From Clostridium saccharobutylicum DSM 13864 (GTDB lineage Bacteria > Bacillota > Clostridia > Clostridiales > Clostridiaceae), in NCBI RefSeq assembly GCF_000473995.1, contig NC_022571.1, forward strand, positions 539,501-603,500: 64,000 bases of DNA, written 5' to 3'. This document shows positions 47,274-54,778 of the stretch, piece by piece. Positions within the stretch are counted from its first letter, which is position 1. Every line of letters begins with the position of its first letter. A program made the translations under genes and the position numbers. A model generated the notes under the pieces. The model was not told the DNA's origin and searched no databases. It saw only the letters and a program-made list of their open reading frames with translations.

Positions 47274-47654
47274 ATGTTTAAAAAGTGGGATATAATTATT
47301 ATAATTTTTTTAATATGTTTATCATTTATTCCAGAGATTATTTTTGGAGTAGCAATGGGTAAAAATTATAATGGAACTTATGCAGAAATAACTTTAGATG
47401 GCAAGCTTTATAAAAAGATACTTTTATCAGAGCATAGGGGAAAAGAAGAATTTGATATAAAAACAAAATATGGATATAACGAAGTTGAAATTAATGATCA
47501 ATCTATTGGAATACTTGATGCAGATTGTCCAGATAAAATTTGTGTCCACTCTGGATTTATATCAGAACCTGGACAAATTTCAGTTTGTCTTCCTCATAAA
47601 TTAATGATTGAAATTAAAAGCAGCAACAATGAAAAAAATCTTGATGTTTCATAA
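47274..47654 (+). CDS. NusG domain II-containing membrane-anchored protein
   Basis: The 126 residues have one membrane segment (about 6-27) and an extracytoplasmic NusG domain II fold with the conserved cysteine cluster DADCPDKICVHSG and QISVCLPHKL. This family is commonly encoded between apbE and a Gx transporter near flavin-based electron transfer genes, as here. Its role is unknown; it could help extracytoplasmic flavoprotein maturation. Confidence 0.85.
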   Translation: MFKKWDIIIIIFLICLSFIPEIIFGVAMGKNYNGTYAEITLDGKLYKKILLSEHRGKEEFDIKTKYGYNEVEINDQSIGILDADCPDKICVHSGFISEPGQISVCLPHKLMIEIKSSNNEKNLDVS

Positions 47655-47746
47655 ATATATTTGGAATTAATTTAGATATATTTGCTGTTATGTATACTTT
47701 TAACAATATTTATATCGATAGAGATAACGGTGAAATGGAGGTTAAA

Positions 47747-48277
47747 ATGAAAAAAACATTTCGAATAGTTTTTATAGGTCTTTTAGTTTCTCAAGCTTTG
47801 GCACTTTATACAATTGAAAGTATGATTCCAGTACCTTTCATTGCTCCTGGTGCCAAACTTGGATTAACAAATTTAATTACTGTCATAGCTTTATACATAT
47901 TAAATAACAAAAAGGATGTTTTTCTAATAATATTATTGCGGTTATTGTTATCAACTATATTCAATGGAAGCTTATCTACATTTATGTATGGTGCTGCAGG
48001 TGCAATTCTCAGTTATTATGTAATGATATTTGTTAAAAAATTTGGAAAAGATAGAGTGAGCATAGTAGGAGTAAGCTGTTCTGGAGCGGTATTTCACAAT
48101 ATTGGTCAATTAGTAGTAGCTTCAGCTATAGTTCAAAATATAGCTGTTATGCTCTATTTACCTATATTATCGATAGCAGGAATTGGTACAGGAATTTTTA
48201 TTGGAGTGACTGCAAATTTTGTAGTTAAACATTTATCTAAGTTACCATATTTTAAAAGTCTGAATTTAGACTTATGA
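47747..48277 (+). CDS. Gx transporter family membrane protein
   Basis: The 176 residues contain five or six membrane segments and resemble the Gx transporter family (older name heptaprenyl diphosphate synthase component I): ALYTIESMIPVPFIAPGAKLGLTN near 17 and FNGSLSTFMYGAAGA near 72. ATG at 47747 follows TGGAGG; an in-frame ATG at 47690 lacks a site. The last seven codons and the TGA lie in the terminal sequence of a family B repeat. Confidence 0.82.
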   Translation: MKKTFRIVFIGLLVSQALALYTIESMIPVPFIAPGAKLGLTNLITVIALYILNNKKDVFLIILLRLLLSTIFNGSLSTFMYGAAGAILSYYVMIFVKKFGKDRVSIVGVSCSGAVFHNIGQLVVASAIVQNIAVMLYLPILSIAGIGTGIFIGVTANFVVKHLSKLPYFKSLNLDL

Positions 48278-48500
48278 GGTGACTAAACGAAAGTAAGGGT
48301 ACTCTGTTGCTCGATTGCTATAGAACATAGCTATGGATTTCTAACAGTAAGAGTTGCTCAATTCCTGCATGTTCCCCAGACAAGCAAGAATTGAACAACT
48401 TTTACTGAAGAAATACCTATAGCCATATTCTAAATGCAATGCTCGCAAAAGAGTACCCTTGCTTTCTGGTTTGGAATGTATTTCAAAGTTTAAAGCTAAT
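48262..48500 (+). repeat. family B long-hairpin element, copy 9
   Basis: CGAAAGTAAGGGTACTCTGTTG pairs with CGCAAAAGAGTACCCTTGCTTTC; CTATGGATTTCTAACAGTAAGAGTTG pairs with CAACTTTTACTGAAGAAATACCTATAG; TTGCTCAATTC pairs with GAATTGAACAA. The apex reads CTGCATGTTCCCCAGACAAGC. Ends AATTTAGACTTATG and CAAAGTTTAAAG. It begins within the last codons of the Gx transporter gene. Confidence 0.82.
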
Positions 48501-48549
48501 TTATAATTTGTTGTATAAAATAGACTTTTTCGCATCCTTCTATAGATAT

Positions 48550-48620
48550 CTAATTTAAGATTTAGACTTATAATTAGAATGTGTTCCCATACTAGAAATT
48601 ACATAAGTTTAAGTTATTTA
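48550..48620. repeat. short family B-end fragment
   Basis: TAATTTAAGATTTAGACTTATAATTAGAATGTG followed by CTAGAAATTACATAAGTTTAAG resembles joined outer ends, as at 47166. It ends just before the convergent flavodoxin-like gene. Confidence 0.4.
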
Positions 48621-48641
48621 TCTATAATTTAAGATATAAAA

Positions 48642-49289
48642 TCAATAGATTTGTTTATAAAGATCTTTAACTTTTAGATTATTTTTCTTAGCCATGGATT
48701 TCCAACCATGATTGCCTGCAAGTTTAAATATAAGTTTAGACATTTTTGCATTAGTAAATATATTATTTATTGAATTATTAGAATTATCTTCAATATCATT
48801 TTTTAAAGTTAAGAAAGCGTTATAAACAGGTTTTTTCATACGAGAGTTTAAAGGAATGTTTTTAGAGCCTTTAAGAAATTCACCGCCACCTATACCAAGA
48901 CCAAATCGCCAGTTAAAATTTATTCTCTTAGAATAATTTTTTAAAATATCAAGAGCTATTTTATTTTGAATGCCTTCTAAGAATCCACAATTAACAAGTC
49001 CATACATATCAATATTTGGAGTGTTTTTGTCTTTAAGAAAATCTTCAAATGTAGCAAGAAAATTTAACATTGTGCTTGGAAAACAATCTGCATATAAAGG
49101 GGAAATGAAAATAACTTTATCATATAATAAAAGCTCATTTAACGAATTCTCATTGTTAACAAGATTGCTTATATAGTATTCTTTTGATTTAACATTAGTA
49201 CTTAATAATTTAGTTAATTCGTTTATAAGATAACTAGAAGTACCTTTTCCTTTTCTTGGACTTCCATTTATAATACATAAATTAATCAT
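48642..49289 (-). CDS. flavodoxin-fold NAD(P)H-dependent oxidoreductase
   Basis: The 215-residue cytosolic protein has the flavodoxin-like FMN site INGSPRKGKGTSSYLINEL at the N-terminus and VIFISPLYADCFPSTMLNFL near 60. It is probably an FMN-dependent reductase of unknown substrate. It lies 14 bases after the second flavodoxin-like gene and is probably in the same operon, under the operator pair at 49939. Confidence 0.82.
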   Translation of the reverse strand: MINLCIINGSPRKGKGTSSYLINELTKLLSTNVKSKEYYISNLVNNENSLNELLLYDKVIFISPLYADCFPSTMLNFLATFEDFLKDKNTPNIDMYGLVNCGFLEGIQNKIALDILKNYSKRINFNWRFGLGIGGGEFLKGSKNIPLNSRMKKPVYNAFLTLKNDIEDNSNNSINNIFTNAKMSKLIFKLAGNHGWKSMAKKNNLKVKDLYKQIY

Positions 49290-49303
49290 AGAATAAACCC
49301 TCC

Positions 49304-49813
49304 CTACAAATTTTTAAGTATTTTTTTAGATTCGGATATATCTTTAATTATATAAACTTCATAGTCTGGAATACATAAATTAATAGCATTTCTTCTAACT
49401 AAATCTTTAAAAGTTTCTTCTTCATCAAAAGTAATATTTTTATTATATCCTATTACAATAAATTTAAGGTCTTTTTTATAACGAGGAAGATGATGAAGCT
49501 CACCATTAACTGTTTGAAAAAAAGGCAATAAAATGCCTATTGATCTATCAATTACATTTTTTACGTAAGAAGTATAGCAGCCATATTTTATTTCAGTTAG
49601 AATTACAAAAGTATCACCTTCTAAAATATATTTTGGCATTTCTGTATAGGAATCTTCGATAATGCATCTACCTGGTGTCTTGAGCCAACAATTAAAACAT
49701 CCTAAGCAACCATTAATATTATCTATCTCTTTTGAAAGTACTCTTGAATTAGGAGGTAACACAGATGTAAGTTCTTTTGAATCGTCAACATTTAAATCAT
49801 GAATTAATAACAT
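49304..49813 (-). CDS. flavodoxin family protein with cysteine motif
   Basis: The 169-residue protein starts with MLLIHDLNVDDSKEL, lacking the usual Gly-rich FMN loop, and carries GCLGCFNCWLKTPGRC near 35-50, the cysteine motif common in iron-sulfur flavoprotein-like and NADPH-FMN reductase-like families. First gene of a two-gene operon, divergent from tetR. AAAGGAGAC precedes the ATG. Confidence 0.78.
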   Translation of the reverse strand: MLLIHDLNVDDSKELTSVLPPNSRVLSKEIDNINGCLGCFNCWLKTPGRCIIEDSYTEMPKYILEGDTFVILTEIKYGCYTSYVKNVIDRSIGILLPFFQTVNGELHHLPRYKKDLKFIVIGYNKNITFDEEETFKDLVRRNAINLCIPDYEVYIIKDISESKKILKNL

Positions 49814-49938
49814 AGAAAGTCTCCTTTTTATTCACAGAAATATATACAAACTAACAAGTATATATTTGTTGAAATTTTATATTTATTTGTAATTTTTATA
49901 TTAGGGTAATTTTAAGTTATATTTATTAATAAATATAT

Positions 49939-49991
49939 GTTTACACTGTCAACTTAATGATAGAGTAGCACTTAAAGTTTACACTGTCAAC
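49939..49991. promoter_or_regulatory. paired 15-bp operators over the flavodoxin operon promoter
   Basis: GTTTACACTGTCAAC occurs at 49939-49953 and again, identical, at 49977-49991, 38 bases apart. Each is an interrupted palindrome with half-site GTTKACA. On the minus strand each contains TTGACA; the copy at 49939 is followed 17 bases later by TTAATA, so the operator covers a -35 box. The arrangement fits binding by the divergent TetR regulator. Nothing else gene-like occupies 49814-50247. Confidence 0.72.
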
Positions 49992-50247
49992 ATGTTATGA
50001 TATTATATAGATTACAAATTTAATTTTTCATTAAAATCAAGTTTCTATTACTAAATTATTTTTGAATTATACATATGTTGCAATATGATTTGTGAATTGA
50101 TTTATTTATACAGTACATAGTTTTAATGTAGATTTCAATTTTCAATATATATGTTAAAAATATTATAGATAATATAAAAAAAGTATTAATAATATATTTT
50201 GAATTTTAGTAAATTTATATATAAAATTTAGGAAAGAGGTTTTACGT

Positions 50248-50841
50248 ATGCAGGTCGATAAGTATCATCACGGAGATTTAAAAGAAAGTCTAATAAAGAT
50301 GGGACTAAAGTTATTTAATGAAGAAGGGGCAGAAAAATTTTCAATAAGAAAAGTCGCCGCAATGTGCAACGTAAGTCATTCAGCTCCATATAAACATTTT
50401 AAAAATAAAGAAGAACTGATTAATGCAATATCTGAATATGTATTTTATAACTTTAAAAACTCACTAAATGAAATCGTGGAGAAGTATAAGGATAATCCAG
50501 GTGAAAGAATTATACAATTGGGAAAAAAATATGTTGCTTTTATGGTAGAAAATCCAGATTATTTGAAATTTGCGTTTTTAACAAATTCAGAGTATAAAAT
50601 AACTATAGAAAAAAATACACTAAAAAGTGAAGAGTGTGGAACGTTTAAAGTATTTGAAAATTGTGCTTTTGAATTTTTACAAAGTGTAAATGTTAAAGAA
50701 GAAAAATATGCACAAGACATAATTGCCATGTGGTCGATGGTACATGGGCTTGCTACGATGTTGTCAAATAAGACATTTACATATAAAGGAGATTATCTTA
50801 GTTTGGTTGAAAATATATTAAGAAATAATCTTAGATTTTAA
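50248..50841 (+). CDS. TetR family transcriptional regulator
   Basis: The 197 residues begin with a TetR DNA-binding domain (FNEEGAEKFSIRKVAAMCNV then SHSAPYKHFKNKEELI, about 24-60) and a ligand-binding C-terminal domain with MWSMVHGLATML near 170, the WHG-type signature. It is probably a repressor of the divergent flavodoxin pair, and possibly of itself, through the operators at 49939-49991. GAAAGAGGT precedes the ATG. Confidence 0.9.
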   Translation: MQVDKYHHGDLKESLIKMGLKLFNEEGAEKFSIRKVAAMCNVSHSAPYKHFKNKEELINAISEYVFYNFKNSLNEIVEKYKDNPGERIIQLGKKYVAFMVENPDYLKFAFLTNSEYKITIEKNTLKSEECGTFKVFENCAFEFLQSVNVKEEKYAQDIIAMWSMVHGLATMLSNKTFTYKGDYLSLVENILRNNLRF

Positions 50842-50896
50842 ATTGTGGAGCTAAAATGTAAAATTGATTTAAATTTATATAAAGGAGATTATTATT

Positions 50897-51286
50897 ATGT
50901 ATAATATGAAAGAAGAATATAAAATTGGATTAGATCATATTGATAAGCAGCATGAAAAGCTTTTTGAGTTGGCTAACAAAGCATATATGTTATTAAAAGA
51001 TGAATTTGCTGTTGATAAATATGATAAAATAGTAGAAATAATAAATGAATTAAAGGAGTACACTATTTTTCATTTTAAATCAGAAGAAGAATATATGGAA
51101 AGTATAAATTATAAGGGATTATTTAGTCAAAAACTACAACATGAAAAATTTATTAATGTTCTTCAAGAATTAGATTTCAAGCAGATTGATGAAAATCAAG
51201 ATGAAAGTTTGATAAAAGTGTTAGATTTTTTAAATGATTGGTTATCTGATCACATATTAATAAGTGATAAATTTATAGGAAAATAA
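50897..51286 (+). CDS. bacteriohemerythrin
   Basis: The 129-residue protein carries the di-iron ligands of the family: H14 in LDHIDKQH, H59 and E63 in FHFKSEEEYM, H81 in LQHEKF, and H118/D122 in SDHILISDKF. It binds oxygen, and in anaerobes probably serves oxygen sensing, delivery or scavenging. It lies 55 bases after tetR with AAAGGAG before the ATG. Confidence 0.93.
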   Translation: MYNMKEEYKIGLDHIDKQHEKLFELANKAYMLLKDEFAVDKYDKIVEIINELKEYTIFHFKSEEEYMESINYKGLFSQKLQHEKFINVLQELDFKQIDENQDESLIKVLDFLNDWLSDHILISDKFIGK

Positions 51287-51388
51287 GGAACAATCAAAAA
51301 AATAATAGTCTATTTTTTGCATTATAATCATATTTATTTAATAGATTACCATTAGGTAAACATATTATTTTCTTATTTGATTGTAAAA
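51284..51388 (+). repeat. family A palindromic element, copy 9 (short)
   Basis: TAAGGAACAATCAAAAAAATAATA at the left and TATTATTTTCTTATTTGATTGT at the right are inverted complements over about 20 positions. The stem is bounded by short inner repeats AATAGTCTAT and ATAGATTACC. It begins at the hemerythrin stop and may act as its terminator. Confidence 0.65.
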
Positions 51389-51425
51389 ATATATTATAGA
51401 CTAATTTATTTTGTTATAGATGTTG

Positions 51426-51454
51426 TTGTAATATGATTAATTAAGAGATATAAT
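51426..51454 (+). promoter_or_regulatory. promoter of the ribU transcript
   Basis: TTGTAA (51426-51431) and TATAAT (51449-51454) with a 17-base spacer, about 20 bases before the FMN riboswitch. Confidence 0.6.
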
Positions 51455-51472
51455 AAAATTAATAAAAAATAT

Positions 51473-51668
51473 ATCTTCAGGGCAGGGTTAAAATCCCTAC
51501 CGGCGGTATAGCCCGCGAGCTTTAATTTAAGCAGATTCGGTGTAATTCCGAAGCCGACAGTATAGTCTGGATGAAAGAAGGTAACCTATTAGTATTTAAG
51601 AGTTTAGTTATTCTTATTTATTTGAATGTATGCCCTGATGTATTTAACATCAGGGTTTAATTTTTTTG
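51473..51668 (+). promoter_or_regulatory. FMN riboswitch (RFN element) with terminator
   Basis: The aptamer (51473-51581) contains the conserved RFN pieces: ATCTTCAGGGCAGGG, ATCCCTACCGGCGGT, AGCCCGCGAGC, GATTCGGTGTAATTCCGAAGCCGACAG, and AGTCTGGATGAAAGAAG. It is followed by a terminator CCCTGATGT/ACATCAGGG (51633-51655) and a T-run. TATTAGTATTTA (51587-51598) is exactly complementary to TAAATACTAATA (51703-51714) and could form an alternative long-range helix around the terminator. FMN should repress ribU. Confidence 0.93.
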
Positions 51669-51751
51669 TTAATGAATTTAAAATAAGATTATTTTCAAAG
51701 GCTAAATACTAATAAGCTACACCAGGAGATAACTTTTGGGAGGCAAAGAAA

Positions 51752-52336
51752 ATGAATGAAAAAACAAGTAAACTAGTAAAAATTTCTTTATTATCGGCTA
51801 TAGCACTTATACTTAGGTATATAGAATTTCCAGTATTACCACTATTCCCATGGCTGCAAATGGATCTAAGTGATGTACCAGCAATGTTAGGGACATTTGG
51901 TTTTGGACCAATAGTAGGAATAATAATTGAACTATTGAAAAATGTTTTAATATTAGGAATAAAGGGAACAAGCACTGCTTTTGTTGGAGAAGTTGCAAAC
52001 TTTTTATTTGGAGTAGCACTATTAGTACCAGCAGGACTTGTATATCATAAGAAGAAAAGTAAGAAAACTGCTATTATAGGCATGATATTAGGTGGTATTT
52101 TCATGGAGGTAGTAGCTATTATAGTAAATGCATATTTCTTATTACCTGCTTATGGAATGAATATGGACAGTGCTCAACTTATGCAATATATTACTTTAGG
52201 ACTATTACCTTTTAATGGAATAAAGTCTGTTATAGTATCAGTAGTAACATATGTATTGTATAAAAAAATATCTGTGTCAATATTTAAAGTTGAACCTAAT
52301 TTTGGTGGTTCTAAAAATAGTGCAAAAACTATGTAA
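51752..52336 (+). CDS. ribU: riboflavin ECF transporter S component
   Basis: The substrate-binding membrane subunit of an energy-coupling-factor transporter. The 194 residues have about six membrane segments, with LRYIEFPVLPLFPWLQMDLSDVP near 20, typical of RibU, and KNVLILGIKGTSTAFVGEVANF. Shared EcfA/EcfT subunits lie elsewhere. Control by the FMN riboswitch confirms riboflavin as substrate. GGGAGG precedes the ATG. Confidence 0.93.
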   Translation: MNEKTSKLVKISLLSAIALILRYIEFPVLPLFPWLQMDLSDVPAMLGTFGFGPIVGIIIELLKNVLILGIKGTSTAFVGEVANFLFGVALLVPAGLVYHKKKSKKTAIIGMILGGIFMEVVAIIVNAYFLLPAYGMNMDSAQLMQYITLGLLPFNGIKSVIVSVVTYVLYKKISVSIFKVEPNFGGSKNSAKTM

Positions 52337-52412
52337 GTAGATTCTGCAACCAAGATAAGGACAGAGTTAGCAATCATAGAAAAGTAAAAATATAGTTTAA
52401 GAATTAAATTAA

Positions 52413-52477
52413 AAAATACATATAAATTGCAAAGAGATTTATATAGAATCTAAGCAATTTATATGTATTTTATTTTT
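52413..52477. terminator. bidirectional terminator between ribU and rimI
   Basis: AAAATACATATAAATTGC (52413-52430) is perfectly complementary to GCAATTTATATGTATTTT (52454-52471), with T- and A-rich flanks. Confidence 0.85.
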
Positions 52478-52564
52478 TATTAAACTTATGCATATATATC
52501 TAAATAAGTGATATTTTTTAGTTGCTTAATCGCTTTACTATAAGTTTAAATGTTATTAAGAATT

Positions 52565-53008
52565 TTAACTTTCTCTTAGCCACATTAATATGGCATCTTC
52601 TTTATTGTCTTCATAATATCCTTTTCTAACTCCATCTTTTTTAAAACCATGTTTAAGATAAAGCTTTTGAGCATTTTCATTGCTAGCTCTTACCTCAAGA
52701 GTATAAGCAATACATCCCTTAGACTTACAGTATGTTAGCAATTCATCTAATAATTTAGAAGCAATTCCTTGCGTTCTATAGTTAGGGTGAACAGCTATAT
52801 TTGTTATATGAGATTCGTCTAATATAATCCAAGTACCAACAAATCCTACTACTATATCATCACATCTTGCAACAAAGTAATGTGCTATTGGATTATTTAA
52901 TTCTTGAATATAGGATTCCTTGCTCCAAGGAAGAGAAAAACTTAAGGAACTGATATCTAAAACTCCATCAATATCTTCCTCTTCCATTAAATCAACAGTT
53001 ACATTCAT
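52565..53008 (-). CDS. rimI: ribosomal protein S18-alanine N-acetyltransferase
   Basis: The 147-residue GNAT-fold protein has the acetyl-CoA loop NYRTQGIASKLL (about 80-91) and the C-terminal LEVRASNENAQKLYLKHGF motif of RimI. It overlaps tsaB by 17 bases, in the frequent bacterial order tsaE-tsaB-rimI. Confidence 0.92.
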   Translation of the reverse strand: MNVTVDLMEEEDIDGVLDISSLSFSLPWSKESYIQELNNPIAHYFVARCDDIVVGFVGTWIILDESHITNIAVHPNYRTQGIASKLLDELLTYCKSKGCIAYTLEVRASNENAQKLYLKHGFKKDGVRKGYYEDNKEDAILMWLRES

Positions 53009-53708
53009 TTCTTAATTGCATCCTTTGTTCATATTCTCTCTCAGCTTGTGGCTTCTTTAAATAGAATGGAGTGGAGTTAGGATCATCAAATTGACCATCT
53101 CTTAGCAATTTACTACCTATTTCACCTAGAGATGATGCACGAACTAAATTTAAGTGATTTGGAGGGAAGTAACAATTTGGACAATTTTCAATTAGATAAT
53201 CTTTGTATTTATCTAATCCATCTCCAATAAATATTACTTTTTCTCCTTTAGACTTAATTATTTCTACAAGTTCATCCATATCAAGTGCAGAATAATCCAT
53301 AAGTTTTTCAAGTGAACCATTGCAACTCTTATATAATGAAGTATAAACGCTATTTCTTAGAGCATCCATTATTGGACAGATAAGTCCATCAAAATTAGCA
53401 ACGCTAAATGCTAAAGCGTCTAAGCTGGATAGGCTAACATAAGGTTTACCGCTTCCAAAGCTAAGTCCTTTTACTGTTGCCATTCCTATTCTAAGTCCAG
53501 TAAAGGAACCAGGCCCCTTAGAAACAACATAGCCATCAATATCATCAATAGTTAAATTATTAAATTTTAATAAATCTTCAATTATAGTCATTAATATAAC
53601 AGAATGTTCTTTTTTATCATTCAAAGTAATTTCGCCAAGTAATTTATCATCTTTCATTAAAGCTACAGTTGCAACTTTAGAAGAGGAATCTACAGCTAAT
53701 ACAATCAT
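52992..53708 (-). CDS. tsaB: tRNA threonylcarbamoyladenosine biosynthesis protein TsaB
   Basis: Scaffold subunit for t6A37 tRNA modification, partner of TsaD (not in the window) and TsaE. The 238 residues start IVLAVDSSSKVATVAL and show VVSKGPGSFTGLRIGMATVKGLS near 62-84, the family signature. It overlaps tsaE by four bases (ATGA-type junction). Confidence 0.94.
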   Translation of the reverse strand: MIVLAVDSSSKVATVALMKDDKLLGEITLNDKKEHSVILMTIIEDLLKFNNLTIDDIDGYVVSKGPGSFTGLRIGMATVKGLSFGSGKPYVSLSSLDALAFSVANFDGLICPIMDALRNSVYTSLYKSCNGSLEKLMDYSALDMDELVEIIKSKGEKVIFIGDGLDKYKDYLIENCPNCYFPPNHLNLVRASSLGEIGSKLLRDGQFDDPNSTPFYLKKPQAEREYEQRMQLRNECNC

Positions 53709-54166
53709 ATTGTCAGCTCCTTTATATAATTATATCTTTCTCCATAAGGAGTTAATATTATTTTTCTGTAATCTTCACCTTTAGCAAGATCTTTTTCTAT
53801 ATATATATGAAGTAAATCTTTAGGTAGAATTTCTTCTATATAATTTGCCCATTCTATAACAGATACAGCATCTGAAAATATGTAATCATCAAATCCAATA
53901 GCATAAACTTCATCAGGATCACTTACTCTATAAACATCGAAGTGATTTAATTTTAAACGTCCACTATCATATTCATTTACAATAGTAAAAGTTGGACTTG
54001 TAATAGTCTCATCTATACCTAAGCCTTTTGCTATTCCTTTTGTAATGTGGGTTTTACCAGTGCCTAAATCTCCAGTTAAACAGATTATATCACCAGCATT
54101 TAATAACTTTCCTAATTTTATTCCTAATTGAGTAGTTTCAGCTACACTATTAATTTCAAATTTCAT
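53705..54166 (-). CDS. tsaE: tRNA threonylcarbamoyladenosine biosynthesis ATPase TsaE
   Basis: Small ATPase of the t6A pathway (153 residues) with Walker A LTGDLGTGKTHITKG near 30-44, SPTFTIVNEYDSG near 59, and DVYRVSDPDE. First gene of the tsaE-tsaB-rimI operon. GAAGGAGGTA precedes the start on the minus strand. Confidence 0.94.
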   Translation of the reverse strand: MKFEINSVAETTQLGIKLGKLLNAGDIICLTGDLGTGKTHITKGIAKGLGIDETITSPTFTIVNEYDSGRLKLNHFDVYRVSDPDEVYAIGFDDYIFSDAVSVIEWANYIEEILPKDLLHIYIEKDLAKGEDYRKIILTPYGERYNYIKELTI

Positions 54167-54212
54167 GGAATACCTCCTTCAAACTTTTAAAGAGAATGAA
54201 TGTAAGATAATT

Positions 54213-54237
54213 TTAGGCACATTTTGATTGTACCTTA
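54213..54237. repeat. minimal family A element: two ends joined
   Basis: TTAGGCACATTTTGATTG then TACCTTA reads as a left end fused directly to an inverted right end (complement TAAGGTACAATCAAAA), with no interior. It lies 47 bases upstream of tsaE. It looks like a deletion product. Confidence 0.5.
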
Positions 54238-54240
54238 TAT

Positions 54241-54778
54241 AAAATTTCTCATTCTTTTATTTTATATCAAATTTTCATAAAAGCAAATTAATAAATGTTA
54301 TTATTGATTTATTTATCAAAGCTAGATAGAAATCTATAGTCCAGTTGTATAACAACCCAAAAAAAGAATAAAGAATAAAGTTTATTTCAGTAAGTTGTAT
54401 GATAAATCTAAAATTGGGATTTATTTATCTATAACAACTTTACGAAATAGAATTTATGATGATTTTTAGAATATTCAATTGCAGTTTAAAGCTACATAAA
54501 ATTGTAATAAATTTATATATATTTATTTGTAATTAGTTGGTATAATAGATGTAAATGCATATTAGAATTAAAATGATAGATAATTAATTTACATGAATGT
54601 TGACTTAAATTGATTTTTTCGATAAAATTTGGATGCACATAAAGTGAATTAATAAATAGTATAAGGTTAAAATAAGTATATAAATGAACGTGACAGATAA
54701 ATAATAAATGTAAGATTGATTAACGTGAAAATAAAGTTTTTATGAAAAGTAATCTGATTTTTTCGGGGGTGACTTATT
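54241..54778 (+). other. long spacer upstream of the ZnuA-like gene
   Basis: No gene is seen in 540 bases of AT-rich DNA. An extended -10, TTGGTATAAT, at 54537-54546 is a plausible promoter about 235 bases before the ZnuA-like gene; a -35 is not evident. AAGAATAAAGAATAAAG is a short direct repeat near 54365. Confidence 0.3.

Noticed and set aside
15251-51388. CRISPR array
   Set aside because: The dispersed repeats are single, long, palindromic and kilobases apart, without regular spacers or cas genes.
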